Positions 1 to 6,935 of a stretch of 42,065 nucleotides of DNA are shown here, one piece after another. The stretch is from assembly GCA_016649895.1 (NCBI GenBank), contig JAENWR010000021.1:1-42065 (forward strand), read 5' to 3'. Below the pieces are notes generated by a model. That model saw only the letters and a program-made list of their open reading frames with translations. It did not search any database and was not told the DNA's origin. Both the position numbers and the translations under genes were made by a program. Numbering within the stretch: the first letter of the stretch is position 1; every line of letters begins with the position of its first letter. Source of the stretch: Acidimicrobiia bacterium. GTDB taxonomy: Bacteria; Actinomycetota; Acidimicrobiia; Acidimicrobiales; SKKL01.

Positions 1-219
1 GCCGAGCGGTGCGTCGCCGGAGGAGCGCCGCCCACCGTTATCAGCGGGCCCGAGGTGGGCATGGTGATGATGACCGTGCGCGAACCGATCGCCCACGAGC
101 GGTTCCACGCCGACGTGATCCAGCTCGGCCGTCTCACCGAGCAACTCGAGCTCGACCGAGCCGAAGCCGAATGGGACGATTTCGGACCGACCCGAGTCAA
201 CTTCAACGAGATCGACTGA
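1..219 (+). pseudogene. Probable internally deleted PhnG (phosphonate C-P lyase subunit), 5' end outside window
   Basis: An open frame enters from the left edge and stops at TGA 217-219. Its first part (PEVGMVMMTVREPIAHERF) resembles the PhnG core, where a GLVM...VREPV...F block leads into LGEVLVTEC. Its end (GPTRVNFNEID) resembles the PhnG C-terminus (TRVNF-type). The roughly 40-45 residues that normally lie between them, including the LGE...VTE motif, are missing, yet the frame is intact. PhnG is part of the carbon-phosphorus lyase complex, and phnH would normally follow, but here an antitoxin gene follows. I infer an in-frame internal deletion. A different short protein cannot be excluded because the start is not in view. 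Confidence 0.5.
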
Positions 220-250
220 TGGAATCTCCGTTCCCGATCTCACCCGCCTT

Positions 251-280
251 GGTACACTTCTCGGTGTATGGAGGTGTATA
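251..280 (+). promoter_or_regulatory. Probable VapB operator with three half-sites
   Basis: TACAC at 253-257 is inverted relative to GTGTA at 264-268, and GTGTA recurs at 274-278, directly before the vapB start at 282. GGAGG at 270-274 is a good ribosome binding site and lies inside the array. VapBC complexes usually repress their own promoter through such inverted repeats, so this is a likely autoregulatory site. Binding is inferred. Confidence 0.5.
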
Positions 281-281
281 A

Positions 282-500
282 ATGGGAACGACGCGAACGA
301 ACATCGAGCTCGATGACGAGATCCTCGAGCGGGCGATGCAGATCTACGGAACGCGCTCGAAGAAGGAGACGGTCGACCTCGCGCTAAGGCGGTTGGTCGG
401 TGAGCCGCTCGACACCGAGGCTGCCTTGGCCCTCGAGGGGTCAGGCTGGGAAGGGGATCTCGACGCCATCCGCGACGATTCGCCCGCCACCTCCTCGTGA
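282..500 (+). CDS. VapB-type antitoxin (type II toxin-antitoxin)
   Basis: A 72-residue protein opening with the RTNIELDDEIL signature of VapB antitoxins with a ribbon-helix-helix DNA-binding fold. KKETVDLALRRLV (about residues 27-39) is the helix pair typical of the family. The C-terminal third is acidic and is the likely toxin-wrapping segment. The ATG at 282 has GGAGG at 270-274. The stop overlaps the toxin's GTG by 4 bp (GTGA, 497-500), implying translational coupling. It should neutralise the adjacent PIN toxin and repress the operon. Confidence 0.9.
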   Translation: MGTTRTNIELDDEILERAMQIYGTRSKKETVDLALRRLVGEPLDTEAALALEGSGWEGDLDAIRDDSPATSS

Positions 501-898
501 CGGTGCTCGTCGACACGTCGGTGTGGATCGAGTACCTGCGGGCCACGGGTACGCCACACCACCTCTGGGTCCGGGGGGCGATCACGCATGGTGACTTGCT
601 CGGCTGGACCGATCCGATCCTCTTCGAGCTCACGGTCGGCGCCCGTGGGCCCGCGCGGGTGGCCGAGCTGCGAAGCCTCCTCCTGAGCGGTCCGATGCTG
701 GCGGTCGAAGGCGTTGGCGACTGGGAGGCAGCCGCCCGGCTCCACCGGGCGGCCCGGGCGCAGGGGCTGACGGTGCGCTCCACCGTCGATTGCCTGATCG
801 CGGCCGTGGCGATCCGCACAGGGGTTCCAGTGATGGCCCGTGACCGCGACTTCGTCACCCTCGCTCAGGTGTCGGATCTCGAGCTGCTGGTGCCCTGA
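497..898 (+). CDS. VapC-type PIN-domain ribonuclease toxin
   Basis: A 133-residue PIN domain. The metal-binding acidic residues are in place: D6 in VLVDTSVW, E44 in ILFELTVG, D98 in STVDCLIAA, and D116/D118 in ARDRDF. VapC toxins are Mg-dependent RNases that cleave tRNA or rRNA and stop growth when the antitoxin is lost; the RNA target cannot be read from the sequence. The gene starts at the GTG that overlaps the VapB stop and forms an operon with it. Length and motifs look complete, so the toxin is probably active. Confidence 0.92.
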   Translation: MTVLVDTSVWIEYLRATGTPHHLWVRGAITHGDLLGWTDPILFELTVGARGPARVAELRSLLLSGPMLAVEGVGDWEAAARLHRAARAQGLTVRSTVDCLIAAVAIRTGVPVMARDRDFVTLAQVSDLELLVP

Positions 899-908
899 CG
901 GCCTGGCG

Positions 909-1535
909 CTACCCGGGAACGTCGAAGTGCGGCCGGCGGTGCTCGAGGAACTCGAACACGTGCGGCACCTTCGCGCCGTGGCCCGGCGAGAGCGGCGGCA
1001 GTTCGTCGCGCGCGAACCAGCGGCCGTCGTGCACCTCGTGCGGGGTGCTGGCCTCGACCGTGCCCACCTGCCGACAGAGGAACACGAACGCGTAGAGCTG
1101 CAGCGCCGAGCGCGAGTCGTGGAGCCGCGAGTCGAACACCCCGATCAGATCGACCCCCTCGGCGACGATGCCCGCCTCCTCCCGCGCCTCGCGCAGCGCT
1201 CCTTCCGCCGGCGTCTCCCCCATCTCGAGCATCCCGCCGGGGAGGGCCCACAGCCCGTTGTCGGCGCGCTGGATGAGGAAGATGCGGCCGTCATCGCCGA
1301 CGATCGCCGCATCGGCCACCGGCACCGGAGCCAGGTGGGTCAGTTGCGTGAACACAGTGCGCTCGATCTCGTCGACGTCGCGCTCGTCGACCAGGGCGAA
1401 CAGCTGAGCCGCCGCGTGCAGCAGGCGCTCATAGCGATCGCGGTCGTATGGCGCATCGGCCGACCAGCCGAGGCCAGCCTGCGAGATCGCACGGATCTCG
1501 TCAGCAATCATCCGCAGTTCGTCGGCCGCCTCCAC
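909..1535 (-). CDS. NUDIX hydrolase with N-terminal helical Nudix_N domain
   Basis: The chosen GTG gives 208 residues. The first ~55 residues (ADEIRAISQAGL...YDRDRYERLL) match the helical domain in front of some actinobacterial NUDIX hydrolases acting on CDP-choline or other nucleotide-linked substrates. The catalytic NUDIX box, GX5EX7REUXEEXGU, is complete at about residues 101-123 (GGMLEMGETP...REAREEAGI). The substrate is unknown. The frame is open further upstream to 1637, but that part shows no family similarity and would run into a large hairpin. ATG 1511 is an alternative start; neither start has a clear ribosome binding site. It lies 10 bp from the end of the convergent vapC. Confidence 0.85.
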   Translation of the reverse strand: MEAADELRMIADEIRAISQAGLGWSADAPYDRDRYERLLHAAAQLFALVDERDVDEIERTVFTQLTHLAPVPVADAAIVGDDGRIFLIQRADNGLWALPGGMLEMGETPAEGALREAREEAGIVAEGVDLIGVFDSRLHDSRSALQLYAFVFLCRQVGTVEASTPHEVHDGRWFARDELPPLSPGHGAKVPHVFEFLEHRRPHFDVPG

Positions 1536-1617
1536 GTGGGGAGCTTCGCACGAACTCTGCCATGACGCGACGACCCCCCAGGGGGCCTGCGGCCTGCGGC
1601 ACCGGCGTCGAGTGAAC

Positions 1618-1659
1618 TGGCTCCTGATCGTCTCCACATCTGGAGACGATCAGGAGCCA
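1618..1659 (-). terminator. Perfect 18-bp inverted repeat, probable terminator after the minus-strand vapC
   Basis: TGGCTCCTGATCGTCTCC (1618-1635) is exactly complementary to 1642-1659, with the 6-nt loop ACATCT. It begins 23 bp beyond the stop of the minus-strand vapC (1683). No T-tract follows on the minus strand, so it would be a U-less terminator of the kind frequent in actinobacteria. The length and perfection of the stem are unusual for this region. Confidence 0.55.
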
Positions 1660-1682
1660 GAACGAAACGGGAAGCCTGGGTG

Positions 1683-2069
1683 TCAACCCTGGTCGAGTGG
1701 CAACAAATCGACGTCGTAGTCGGAGAAGCGACTGTCGACGGTGACGACCGTGAGGCCTTCGACCTGCGCTTGGGCGATGAGCATCCGGTCGAACGGGTCG
1801 GCGTGGTGCATCGGGAGCGCTCCGGCAGCGAGCGCGTGGTCGAGGCTGATCGACAGCGCGTCGAAGTCGTTGATCGCGAGCGCATCGGCGAGATCGTCGG
1901 GTGCCTCGAGGCGTCCGGCCGTCCTCTTGATGGCGATCTCCCAGGCGGATGCAGCCGAGACTGCGACCAAGGTCGCACCGTCGGAGATGGCAGCCGCAGC
2001 CGGCCATGGCAGCTTCGGGTCTGCTGCGAGCCACCACAGGAGGATGTGCGTGTCGAGGAGCAGCGTCAC
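1683..2069 (-). CDS. VapC-type PIN-domain toxin (second module)
   Basis: A 128-residue PIN-domain protein of the group with LLLDTHILLWWL at the N-terminus and HHADPFDRMLIAQA near the C-terminus. Putative catalytic acids are D6, E44 (SAWEIAIK), D94 (PFDRML) and D112 (TVDSRF). It starts at the GTG 2067-2069, which overlaps the antitoxin stop by 4 bp (GTGA). The frame extends to 2150, but that extension lies within the antitoxin gene. The family consists of ribonucleases that inhibit translation. It is not closely similar to the VapC at 497-898, so the two modules are not a recent duplication. Confidence 0.92.
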   Translation of the reverse strand: MTLLLDTHILLWWLAADPKLPWPAAAAISDGATLVAVSAASAWEIAIKRTAGRLEAPDDLADALAINDFDALSISLDHALAAGALPMHHADPFDRMLIAQAQVEGLTVVTVDSRFSDYDVDLLPLDQG

Positions 2070-2305
2070 GGCGCGTCGCCACGAAAGGCCGCCGCCAGGT
2101 CGTCGGGGAGCTCGTCGAAGTCGGGATGGATCTTCACCCGCCCCTCCCAAGCCCCGGGGGTGCGGTCCGCAACCGGGCGCGGCCGCACCAGACGGGCGAC
2201 CACGTGGCCGGCGCGAGCGATCTCGACCTCGTCGGTCTCGCCGCCTTCGAGCGCAGCGACCAACTTGGAGAGATTGGTCTTGGCGTCATGCATGTTCACG
2301 CGCAT
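2066..2305 (-). CDS. Phd/YefM-type antitoxin
   Basis: A 79-residue antitoxin. The N-terminal MHDAKTNLSKLVAALEGGETDEVEIARAG pattern (given here as family signature, residues 5-33) and VARLV are typical of the Phd/YefM fold, whose N-terminus binds DNA. The C-terminal half (residues 50-79) is the probable toxin-binding tail. It is coupled to the downstream vapC by a 4-bp overlap. ATG 2305 is used here; a second in-frame ATG at 2293 is possible, and no clear ribosome binding site separates them. A palindromic TAGCTA pair lies just upstream. Confidence 0.88.
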   Translation of the reverse strand: MRVNMHDAKTNLSKLVAALEGGETDEVEIARAGHVVARLVRPRPVADRTPGAWEGRVKIHPDFDELPDDLAAAFRGDAP

Positions 2306-2315
2306 CCGAGCAGCA

Positions 2316-2330
2316 TAGCTAACCTAGCTA
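2316..2330 (-). promoter_or_regulatory. Candidate operator and -10 region of the phd-vapC operon
   Basis: Two palindromic TAGCTA hexamers (2316-2321 and 2325-2330) are separated by 3 bp, 11 bp before the antitoxin ATG. The proximal hexamer is also in position to act as a -10 box for a near-leaderless transcript. Autorepression by the antitoxin is a family expectation, not shown. Confidence 0.4.
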
Positions 2331-2604
2331 GGCGGTCCTGCCTGTCGCCGGTCGATGGCGAGCACCACCACGAAGATCGTGAGGAAGATGGCCCCGGTCG
2401 TGGCGAACTGGCGCACTGGTGCACGCGCATCGAGTTGCTGAGCAGCCCGCCGATGCCACCACCACCACAGCCGACGATGCCGACGATGGTCGAGGTGCGG
2501 ATGTTGATGTCGAGCATATAGAGGACCGACGAGATGAACGCCGGCATCACCTGGGGCCCGACCGATGTGGTGATCTCCTGGAACCGGCCGACCCCTGTGG
2601 TGAC
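2324..2604 (-). pseudogene. 3' fragment of phnE (phosphonate ABC transporter permease), frameshifted
   Basis: Read on the minus strand, 2604 down to about 2421 encodes a segment with VGPQVMPAFISSVLYMLDIN, INIRTSTIVGIVG and a GGIG motif. This is the conserved C-terminal EAA-loop and transmembrane region of PhnE-type permeases. The final membrane helix (FATTGAIFLTIFVVVLAIDR) continues in another frame from about 2416 to the stop at 2324, so a frameshift lies near 2416-2421. The GGIG motif is preceded by extra glycines encoded by a GGT repeat, suggesting slippage. No upstream part of the permease is present. It is a decayed remnant, with the start of the neighbouring decarboxylase gene only 67 bp away. 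Confidence 0.75.
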
Positions 2605-2638
2605 GGACTGCCTCGCGCAGCAGACGGCAGCCGGGCCT

Positions 2639-2654
2639 CCGGGTGAACACCCGG
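2639..2654. promoter_or_regulatory. Inverted repeat upstream of the decarboxylase gene
   Basis: CCGGGTG-AA-CACCCGG is a perfect 7-bp dyad 17 bp before the ATG at 2672. Its size and position suit an operator or a 5'-leader hairpin. No regulator can be assigned. Confidence 0.3.
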
Positions 2655-2671
2655 TGCGGCAGACTCGCGCG

Positions 2672-3907
2672 ATGCCGTTCCCCGCCGCTGGTCGACCCGC
2701 CGACGAGGTCCTCTCCGAGCTCGACCACATCGCCTCCGCCGACGTCGACTGGAAGGGAGGGCGCGTCTTCAGCCTCGCCTACTTCGCCGACGACGAGACC
2801 TACCGCGTGGCCCGTGCCGCCAACGACCGGTTCCTGTCGACCAACGCCCTCAACGTGGCGGCGTTCCCGAGCCTTCGGCGGATGCAATCAGAGGTGGTGT
2901 CCACCGTCGCCGGATGGCTCAACGCCGGCGACGGTGCCGCCGGGTTCATGACCACGGGCGGCACCGAGAGCCTGCTCATGGCGGTGAAGGCAGCGCGCGA
3001 ACGTGGGCGCGAGATGGGCATCGACGAGCCCGAGATGGTGCTGCCGGTATCGGCCCACGCCGCCTTCGAGAAGGGGGCCCACTACTTCGGGGTGCGGTCG
3101 GTGCGGGCGCCGGTGGGCGACGACTTCCGCGCCGATCCCGAGGCGATGGCGGCCGCGGTCACCGACCGCACCGTGCTGGTCGTCGGCTCGGCGCCGCAGT
3201 ACCCGCAGGGCGTCATCGACCCCATCACCGACATCGCCGCCATCGCCGCCGAGCGCGACATCAACTGCCACGTCGACGCCTGCATGGGCGGGGTCACCCT
3301 GCCGTACCTCCGCCGGCTGGGCGAGGAGGTGCCGCCGTTCGACTTCGCCGTGCCGGGTGTGACATCGATGTCGGTCGATCTGCACAAGTACGGCTACACC
3401 GCCAAGGGAGCGTCGGTCATCATCCACCGCGACGCCGAGCGCCGCCGCCACCAGACCTTCGTCACCGACAACTGGACCGGCGGCACCTACGGCAGCTCAG
3501 GGGTGCTCGGCACCAAGAGCGGCGGCCCGATCGCCAGCGCGTGGGCGGTGATGCAACACCTCGGCGACGACGGCTACCTGCGGCTCACCCGAACCGCCCG
3601 GGACGCCACGCTCCGGCTGCGAGGTCTGCTGGAGCGGATCGACGGACTGCGGGTGCTGGGCGCCACCCCGGTGACGCTCGTGGCGTTCACGTTCGACGAC
3701 ATCGACCCGTTCGCCGTGGCCGACGTGGTGGGGGCCGATGGCTGGTACTGCGACCGCCAGGGCCCTCCCGCCTCGCTGCACTGCACGGTGCACGCCGGAC
3801 ACGTCGACACTGTGGAGCCGTTCGCCGAGGCGGCGGCGGCGGCAGCGGCCGTGGTGCGCGAGCGTGGCGGACAGGGGACCGACGGGGCCTACGCCACCGT
3901 CGACTGA
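2672..3907 (+). CDS. PLP-dependent decarboxylase/lyase (group II, sphingosine-1-phosphate-lyase-like)
   Basis: A 411-residue fold-type I PLP enzyme. TTGGTESLLMAVKAAR (about 94-109) binds the cofactor phosphate, H129 sits in AHAAFEKGA, D202 in HVDACMGG pairs with the pyridine nitrogen, and K239 in SVDLHKYGY is the Schiff-base lysine. The pattern is that of sphingosine-1-phosphate lyase and glutamate/tyrosine decarboxylase relatives, and the protein is annotated in many bacteria only as an aspartate aminotransferase-superfamily member. The substrate cannot be told. The frame is open upstream to 2534, but that part overlaps the phnE remnant and shows no similarity, so the ATG at 2672 is chosen. 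No strong ribosome binding site is visible. Confidence 0.88.
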   Translation: MPFPAAGRPADEVLSELDHIASADVDWKGGRVFSLAYFADDETYRVARAANDRFLSTNALNVAAFPSLRRMQSEVVSTVAGWLNAGDGAAGFMTTGGTESLLMAVKAARERGREMGIDEPEMVLPVSAHAAFEKGAHYFGVRSVRAPVGDDFRADPEAMAAAVTDRTVLVVGSAPQYPQGVIDPITDIAAIAAERDINCHVDACMGGVTLPYLRRLGEEVPPFDFAVPGVTSMSVDLHKYGYTAKGASVIIHRDAERRRHQTFVTDNWTGGTYGSSGVLGTKSGGPIASAWAVMQHLGDDGYLRLTRTARDATLRLRGLLERIDGLRVLGATPVTLVAFTFDDIDPFAVADVVGADGWYCDRQGPPASLHCTVHAGHVDTVEPFAEAAAAAAAVVRERGGQGTDGAYATVD

Positions 3908-3917
3908 TGCCGCCGGC

Positions 3918-4106
3918 TCAGGCGGCGAACGGGTCGTGCTCGGTGAGCTCGGAGAGCTCGGCCCACAGACGGCCGATCTCGGCCTGGTGGCGAGCAGCGA
4001 TGTCGTGCCAACCGTGGCCGGCAGCTTCTTCGCGGCGAGCTTCTTCTTCGATGATCTGCATCTCGAGACCCGTCGCCGCAAACTCAGGACAGGTGTAGGT
4101 GGTCAT
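3918..4106 (-). CDS. Small hypothetical protein
   Basis: A 62-residue frame from ATG 4106, convergent with the decarboxylase gene. It contains one short pair-able Cys (TYTCPEF) and then a charged amphipathic helix (about residues 17-55, rich in E, A and R). No family is recognised. The frame continues upstream to 4262, but that stretch is Pro/Arg-rich and non-protein-like. Codon choice in the 62 residues is consistent with a real gene, but evidence is modest. Confidence 0.5.
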   Translation of the reverse strand: MTTYTCPEFAATGLEMQIIEEEARREEAAGHGWHDIAARHQAEIGRLWAELSELTEHDPFAA

Positions 4107-4254
4107 GGGGACAGGTGTACCCGACCCATGTGTCGATAACCCGGGGCGTCGATGACAGTCCGGTGACACTGTCGGTGCATCCGTGTGACAACGCCGCCAC
4201 GATGGGTCATCTGGACCGGTTTCGTCCCCATGCGGCAGGGGCAGCACTGCGCCC

Positions 4255-4521
4255 ATGATCACGTTCCTGCTCTACCTCATCCTCATCGGACTCATCGCCG
4301 GCGCCATCGCCCGTCTGCTGGTGCCCGGGCCCGACTCGATGGGCATCTTGCCCACGATCGCCATCGGCATCGTCGGCTCGTTCGTCGGCGGCTTCCTCGG
4401 AGCGCTGCTCTTCGGTGCCGACGGCGACGAGGGCTACTTCCAGGCCTCGGGCATCATCGGCTCGATCATCGGTGCCCTCGTGGTGCTGCTGGTGGTCCGG
4501 GCCACGTCCCGGGCCCGCTGA
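4255..4521 (+). CDS. GlsB/YeaQ/YmgE-family small membrane protein
   Basis: An 88-residue protein with three hydrophobic helices (about residues 2-22, 30-54 and 65-84) and the family's glycine pattern: GLIAGAIARLLVPG near the N-terminus, GIVGSFVGGFLG in the middle and GSIIGALVVLLV at the end. The family, also called transglycosylase-associated, is induced by stress in many bacteria and its molecular role is not settled. The stop abuts the stop of the convergent HNH nuclease gene (4521/4522) with no spacer. Confidence 0.9.
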   Translation: MITFLLYLILIGLIAGAIARLLVPGPDSMGILPTIAIGIVGSFVGGFLGALLFGADGDEGYFQASGIIGSIIGALVVLLVVRATSRAR

Positions 4522-5559
4522 TCAGCTCTCGCACCCGACGCCATCGTCGTTCCCATCGAACCGATGGGGATCATCGCCCACCACGGCGAAGCGCCGGTGG
4601 GACACATCACCGCAGTCCAGGTCCGGCGGCGCTGGCGGGATGCACACCTCGGGATACGAGGGGTGGCACCCGCCCGCCGCCGGTGGCGCGTCCAGAGTCG
4701 GTGTTGGCGCCGGTGCCGGCGCTGGGAGCATCGGTGGAACGGCACGTAGCACCGGCCCGCAGCCGTTCAACATGTTGGTGAGGGCGCGCACCTCGGCGTC
4801 GTCGGCCGACAGTCCCCAGCGCACCTTGGTCGATACCCAATCGCTGGCGTACCCGCACCAGGCCTCCCGGTTCGGCGGTTGCCAGCTCGACGGATCGCGA
4901 TCGCTCTTCGATCGGTTCGTCGCCGCGGTCACCGCCGTCAGCGCGCCGGGGTGGTCGAGGTCGTTGGCGAAGTCGCGACGGCGGGCGTCCGACCACGACC
5001 ACGCCCCCGAGCGCCATGCCTCGCTCAGAGCGACCACGTGGTCGACCTCGAGCTCGGAGGCGTCGTCGGTCGAGTAGCCGTCGTAGGTGCTCAGCCACCC
5101 GCCGCCCGCCAGGCCGGGCAGCGAGTCGAGGCGCTCCTCGGCCAACACCTCGCAGCGCGTGTGGCAACCGTTGCCGTCGGCGTCGATCCAGTGGGAGAAG
5201 CGATCCCGGTCGTATGTCGCGCTCTCGGCCTCGGGGGCCACGATCAACTGGCCGAGCAGGTCGAGGGGCACGACATCGGCCGCCGGCGGGGCCGGAGGGA
5301 GCAGGTCGGGAGTCGTCGTGGTGGTCGCGACCACTGTCGAGGTGGTGGTGGGCGCGATCGATTCGGTGGTCGACGTGGTCGATCCGGTGGATGCGGGTCC
5401 CGGCAGCGTCGAGGTGGCGTGGACGGCCGGTTGGGCCGAGACGACCTCGTCGTCACCCTCGTCCGCGAGGGTGCTGACGATCATCACCGCGGCCACGATC
5501 CACGCGGTGGCCTGGGCCCAGGTGGGCCAGCTGCGGAACCACGACCAGCCTCGACGCAC
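4522..5559 (-). CDS. Secreted or membrane-anchored HNH nuclease (DUF1524-like) with C-terminal Excalibur domain
   Basis: A 345-residue protein. One N-terminal membrane segment (about 14-31, WAQATAWIVAAVMIVSTLA) is followed by a Thr/Ser/Pro-rich linker, then a nuclease domain with DADGNGCHTRCEVL, the HNH core VDHVVALSEAW (D173, H174) and N215 in TAATNRSKSDRDP. The C-terminal 34 residues form an Excalibur-type calcium-binding motif ending DGNDDGVGCE. This architecture is common in actinobacterial exported nucleases, so it probably degrades extracellular DNA. The GTG at 5559 is preferred because GGGAG lies 7 nt upstream; an upstream GTG (5565) is possible. The frame further upstream runs through tRNA-derived sequence and is not coding. 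Confidence 0.88.
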   Translation of the reverse strand: MRRGWSWFRSWPTWAQATAWIVAAVMIVSTLADEGDDEVVSAQPAVHATSTLPGPASTGSTTSTTESIAPTTTSTVVATTTTTPDLLPPAPPAADVVPLDLLGQLIVAPEAESATYDRDRFSHWIDADGNGCHTRCEVLAEERLDSLPGLAGGGWLSTYDGYSTDDASELEVDHVVALSEAWRSGAWSWSDARRRDFANDLDHPGALTAVTAATNRSKSDRDPSSWQPPNREAWCGYASDWVSTKVRWGLSADDAEVRALTNMLNGCGPVLRAVPPMLPAPAPAPTPTLDAPPAAGGCHPSYPEVCIPPAPPDLDCGDVSHRRFAVVGDDPHRFDGNDDGVGCES

Positions 5560-5595
5560 GATCACTCTCCCGGACGACCTGCTTCCTCCGTCCGT

Positions 5596-5613
5596 CGGCC
5601 GGAGCACCGGCCG
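5596..5613 (-). terminator. Hairpin that probably terminated the original tRNA-Lys transcript
   Basis: CGGCCGG (5596-5602), AGCA loop, CCGGCCG (5607-5613): a perfect 7-bp stem 18 bp beyond the displaced tRNA 3' half at 5632-5676 on the minus strand. It fits as the ancestral terminator of the tRNA gene, now separated from the intact tRNA by the island. There is no T-tract. Confidence 0.4.
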
Positions 5614-5631
5614 CATGAGACACGGGGATCG

Positions 5632-5676
5632 TGGTGGGCCGCCCGGGGCTCGAACCCGGCACCTTGGGATTAAAAG
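5632..5676. repeat. Left attachment site (displaced tRNA-Lys 3' half)
   Basis: 45 bp identical to 8748-8792. It contains the complement of the T arm, the acceptor 3' strand, the anticodon stem-loop 3' side with TTT, and the CCA end. After 5676 the sequence no longer matches a tRNA, so no D arm or 5' acceptor strand is present and this copy cannot make a tRNA. Confidence 0.92.
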
Positions 5677-5880
5677 CCCGATGCGGTCCTTCTCCCTCCT
5701 GATCCGGAGAGACCAAACGTGCTCCGACCTGCGAACCTTCTCCCACCCGTGTTTCCCGCTGTTCGCAATGCACCGCCAGTTCGTGGGACGGATTCTGGGA
5801 CAGGTCCGCGGGATTCGCGCCACCCGCGCCTCCTGATGGGCCAGCCGACGGGGATGAGCCACTGCCCGTGCCAGGGTCCT

Positions 5881-6453
5881 TCAGGCGAGGCGCAGTCCGT
5901 CATCGCCGGAGAGTCGCCAGCGTCGGCCGCCGAGGTCGCTCCACTCAAGGAACCAGTCGACCCGTCCTCCCCCCTCGGGCTCCTCCTGCCACGTCCTTTC
6001 GACGGGCATGGTCACCTCTGCGGCCGGTGCCAACGACTTGAGCTGCACCTCGGCTGCGAGCACCGCTCCACGCTGAACCACCACCGAAGGCGCGCGGATT
6101 AGCCGACTCGATTCGTTCCGGATCCGGATGTTCCCCCGGGTATAGAAGACCTTCCCAGCGCCTTCTGATCCTGAGCCGCTGGTGATGTTGGACTTGACCG
6201 CGATCTGCCTGGCCATCTCCCAAGCGCTCTGCAGATCAGATTCGCGGCGGAGTTCGAGATCAGCCGAGATCTGAACTCCTGCGAAGACCAGCGCTCCCAC
6301 GGTGCCGAGCCCACCAACCCACTCCGCCAGCGACCCGACGGGTAGGTCTGCGCCGATCCACAGCCCGACGATGAGGCCGCCAGCCGTCGCCCCGGTCGCG
6401 ATGAGTCCGACCCGCCTGGCCCACAGGGCTGCCGAACCTATGACCTCGTCCAC
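5881..6453 (-). CDS. Island gene 5: membrane protein with two N-terminal helices and a beta-rich tail
   Basis: 190 residues. Two hydrophobic helices lie at about 14-33 and 45-62, followed by a charged coiled stretch (ISADLELRRESDLQ). The soluble domain has the pattern of small actinobacterial phage and island proteins: RNESSRLIRAPSVVV, then LKSLAPAAEVTMPV and a C-terminal WSDLGGRRWR. No catalytic motif is visible. The start overlaps the end of the upstream island gene by 16 bp, so the two are probably co-translated. In a defence setting such a protein would be a candidate membrane effector or sensor, but that is only inference from context. Confidence 0.7.
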   Translation of the reverse strand: MDEVIGSAALWARRVGLIATGATAGGLIVGLWIGADLPVGSLAEWVGGLGTVGALVFAGVQISADLELRRESDLQSAWEMARQIAVKSNITSGSGSEGAGKVFYTRGNIRIRNESSRLIRAPSVVVQRGAVLAAEVQLKSLAPAAEVTMPVERTWQEEPEGGGRVDWFLEWSDLGGRRWRLSGDDGLRLA

Positions 6454-6893
6454 GTCCCGACACTATGGGGAGGGATGGGGCGGCGCCGCTTGGTGCGCGA
6501 GCCGGATCGCCGCTCGGCGACCTCGAGGGGGACGTCGAACTCCACGGCCATGTGGAGGACCGTCGCCCCTTCGTGTGGCGTGAGCCGCGCGGCGACGAAC
6601 AGAGGGAGCGGCTCGGTGGGGACCAGCCGCTCGGCGACGATTCGATCCACCGCGGCTTCCTCCTTGCCTACCAAGCCGTCGGGGGTGAGGCGCGTGTAGC
6701 CGATGCCTCGCTCGACGGGCATGAGGTGGTGCGCGAGCACCGCTCGCAGTTCCCGCCTAGTGAACGTGATCGACAGGTCGATGATGCTCCGATCGCCCTC
6801 TCGCCACCACAGGCCCTCGACTCCGTCAGGTAGTTCGAGCCATCGCACTTCGACATGAGGACGCGCGCGCAGCTGGCGCCATGGATTCTCCAC
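6438..6893 (-). CDS. Island gene 4: ImmA/IrrE-like protein with degenerate HEXXH
   Basis: 151 residues starting at GTG 6893. The whole length follows the short ImmA/IrrE metallopeptidase pattern of actinobacterial prophages: NPWRQLRARPHVEV at the start, then the LAHELVHVERG helix, then EEAAVDRIVAERLVP. In this copy the zinc motif reads AHHLMPVERG: the first His (H55) remains, the catalytic Glu is His (H56) and the second zinc His is Pro (P59). The later EE pair (78-79) is kept. Active ImmA enzymes cleave XRE repressors to induce mobile elements; this one is predicted to be inactive and may act by binding. It lies 42 bp after island gene 3. Confidence 0.68.
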   Translation of the reverse strand: MENPWRQLRARPHVEVRWLELPDGVEGLWWREGDRSIIDLSITFTRRELRAVLAHHLMPVERGIGYTRLTPDGLVGKEEAAVDRIVAERLVPTEPLPLFVAARLTPHEGATVLHMAVEFDVPLEVAERRSGSRTKRRRPIPPHSVGTWTRS

Positions 6894-6935
6894 CCGGGAG
6901 ACCGTACGGAGGGGCAGTGACGAGCTTCATGGGTG

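Noticed and set aside
1536..1637. N-terminal extension of the NUDIX protein
   Set aside because: The extra residues are Arg/Cys-rich with no similarity, and the upstream ATG lies in the loop of the 18-bp hairpin.
5632..5676. Second tRNA-Lys gene
   Set aside because: Only the 3' half is present; the D arm and 5' acceptor strand are missing.
5677..5880. Integrase remnant or coding region between the left att site and island gene 5
   Set aside because: Open frames exist on both strands, but none shows recombinase motifs or a start with support.
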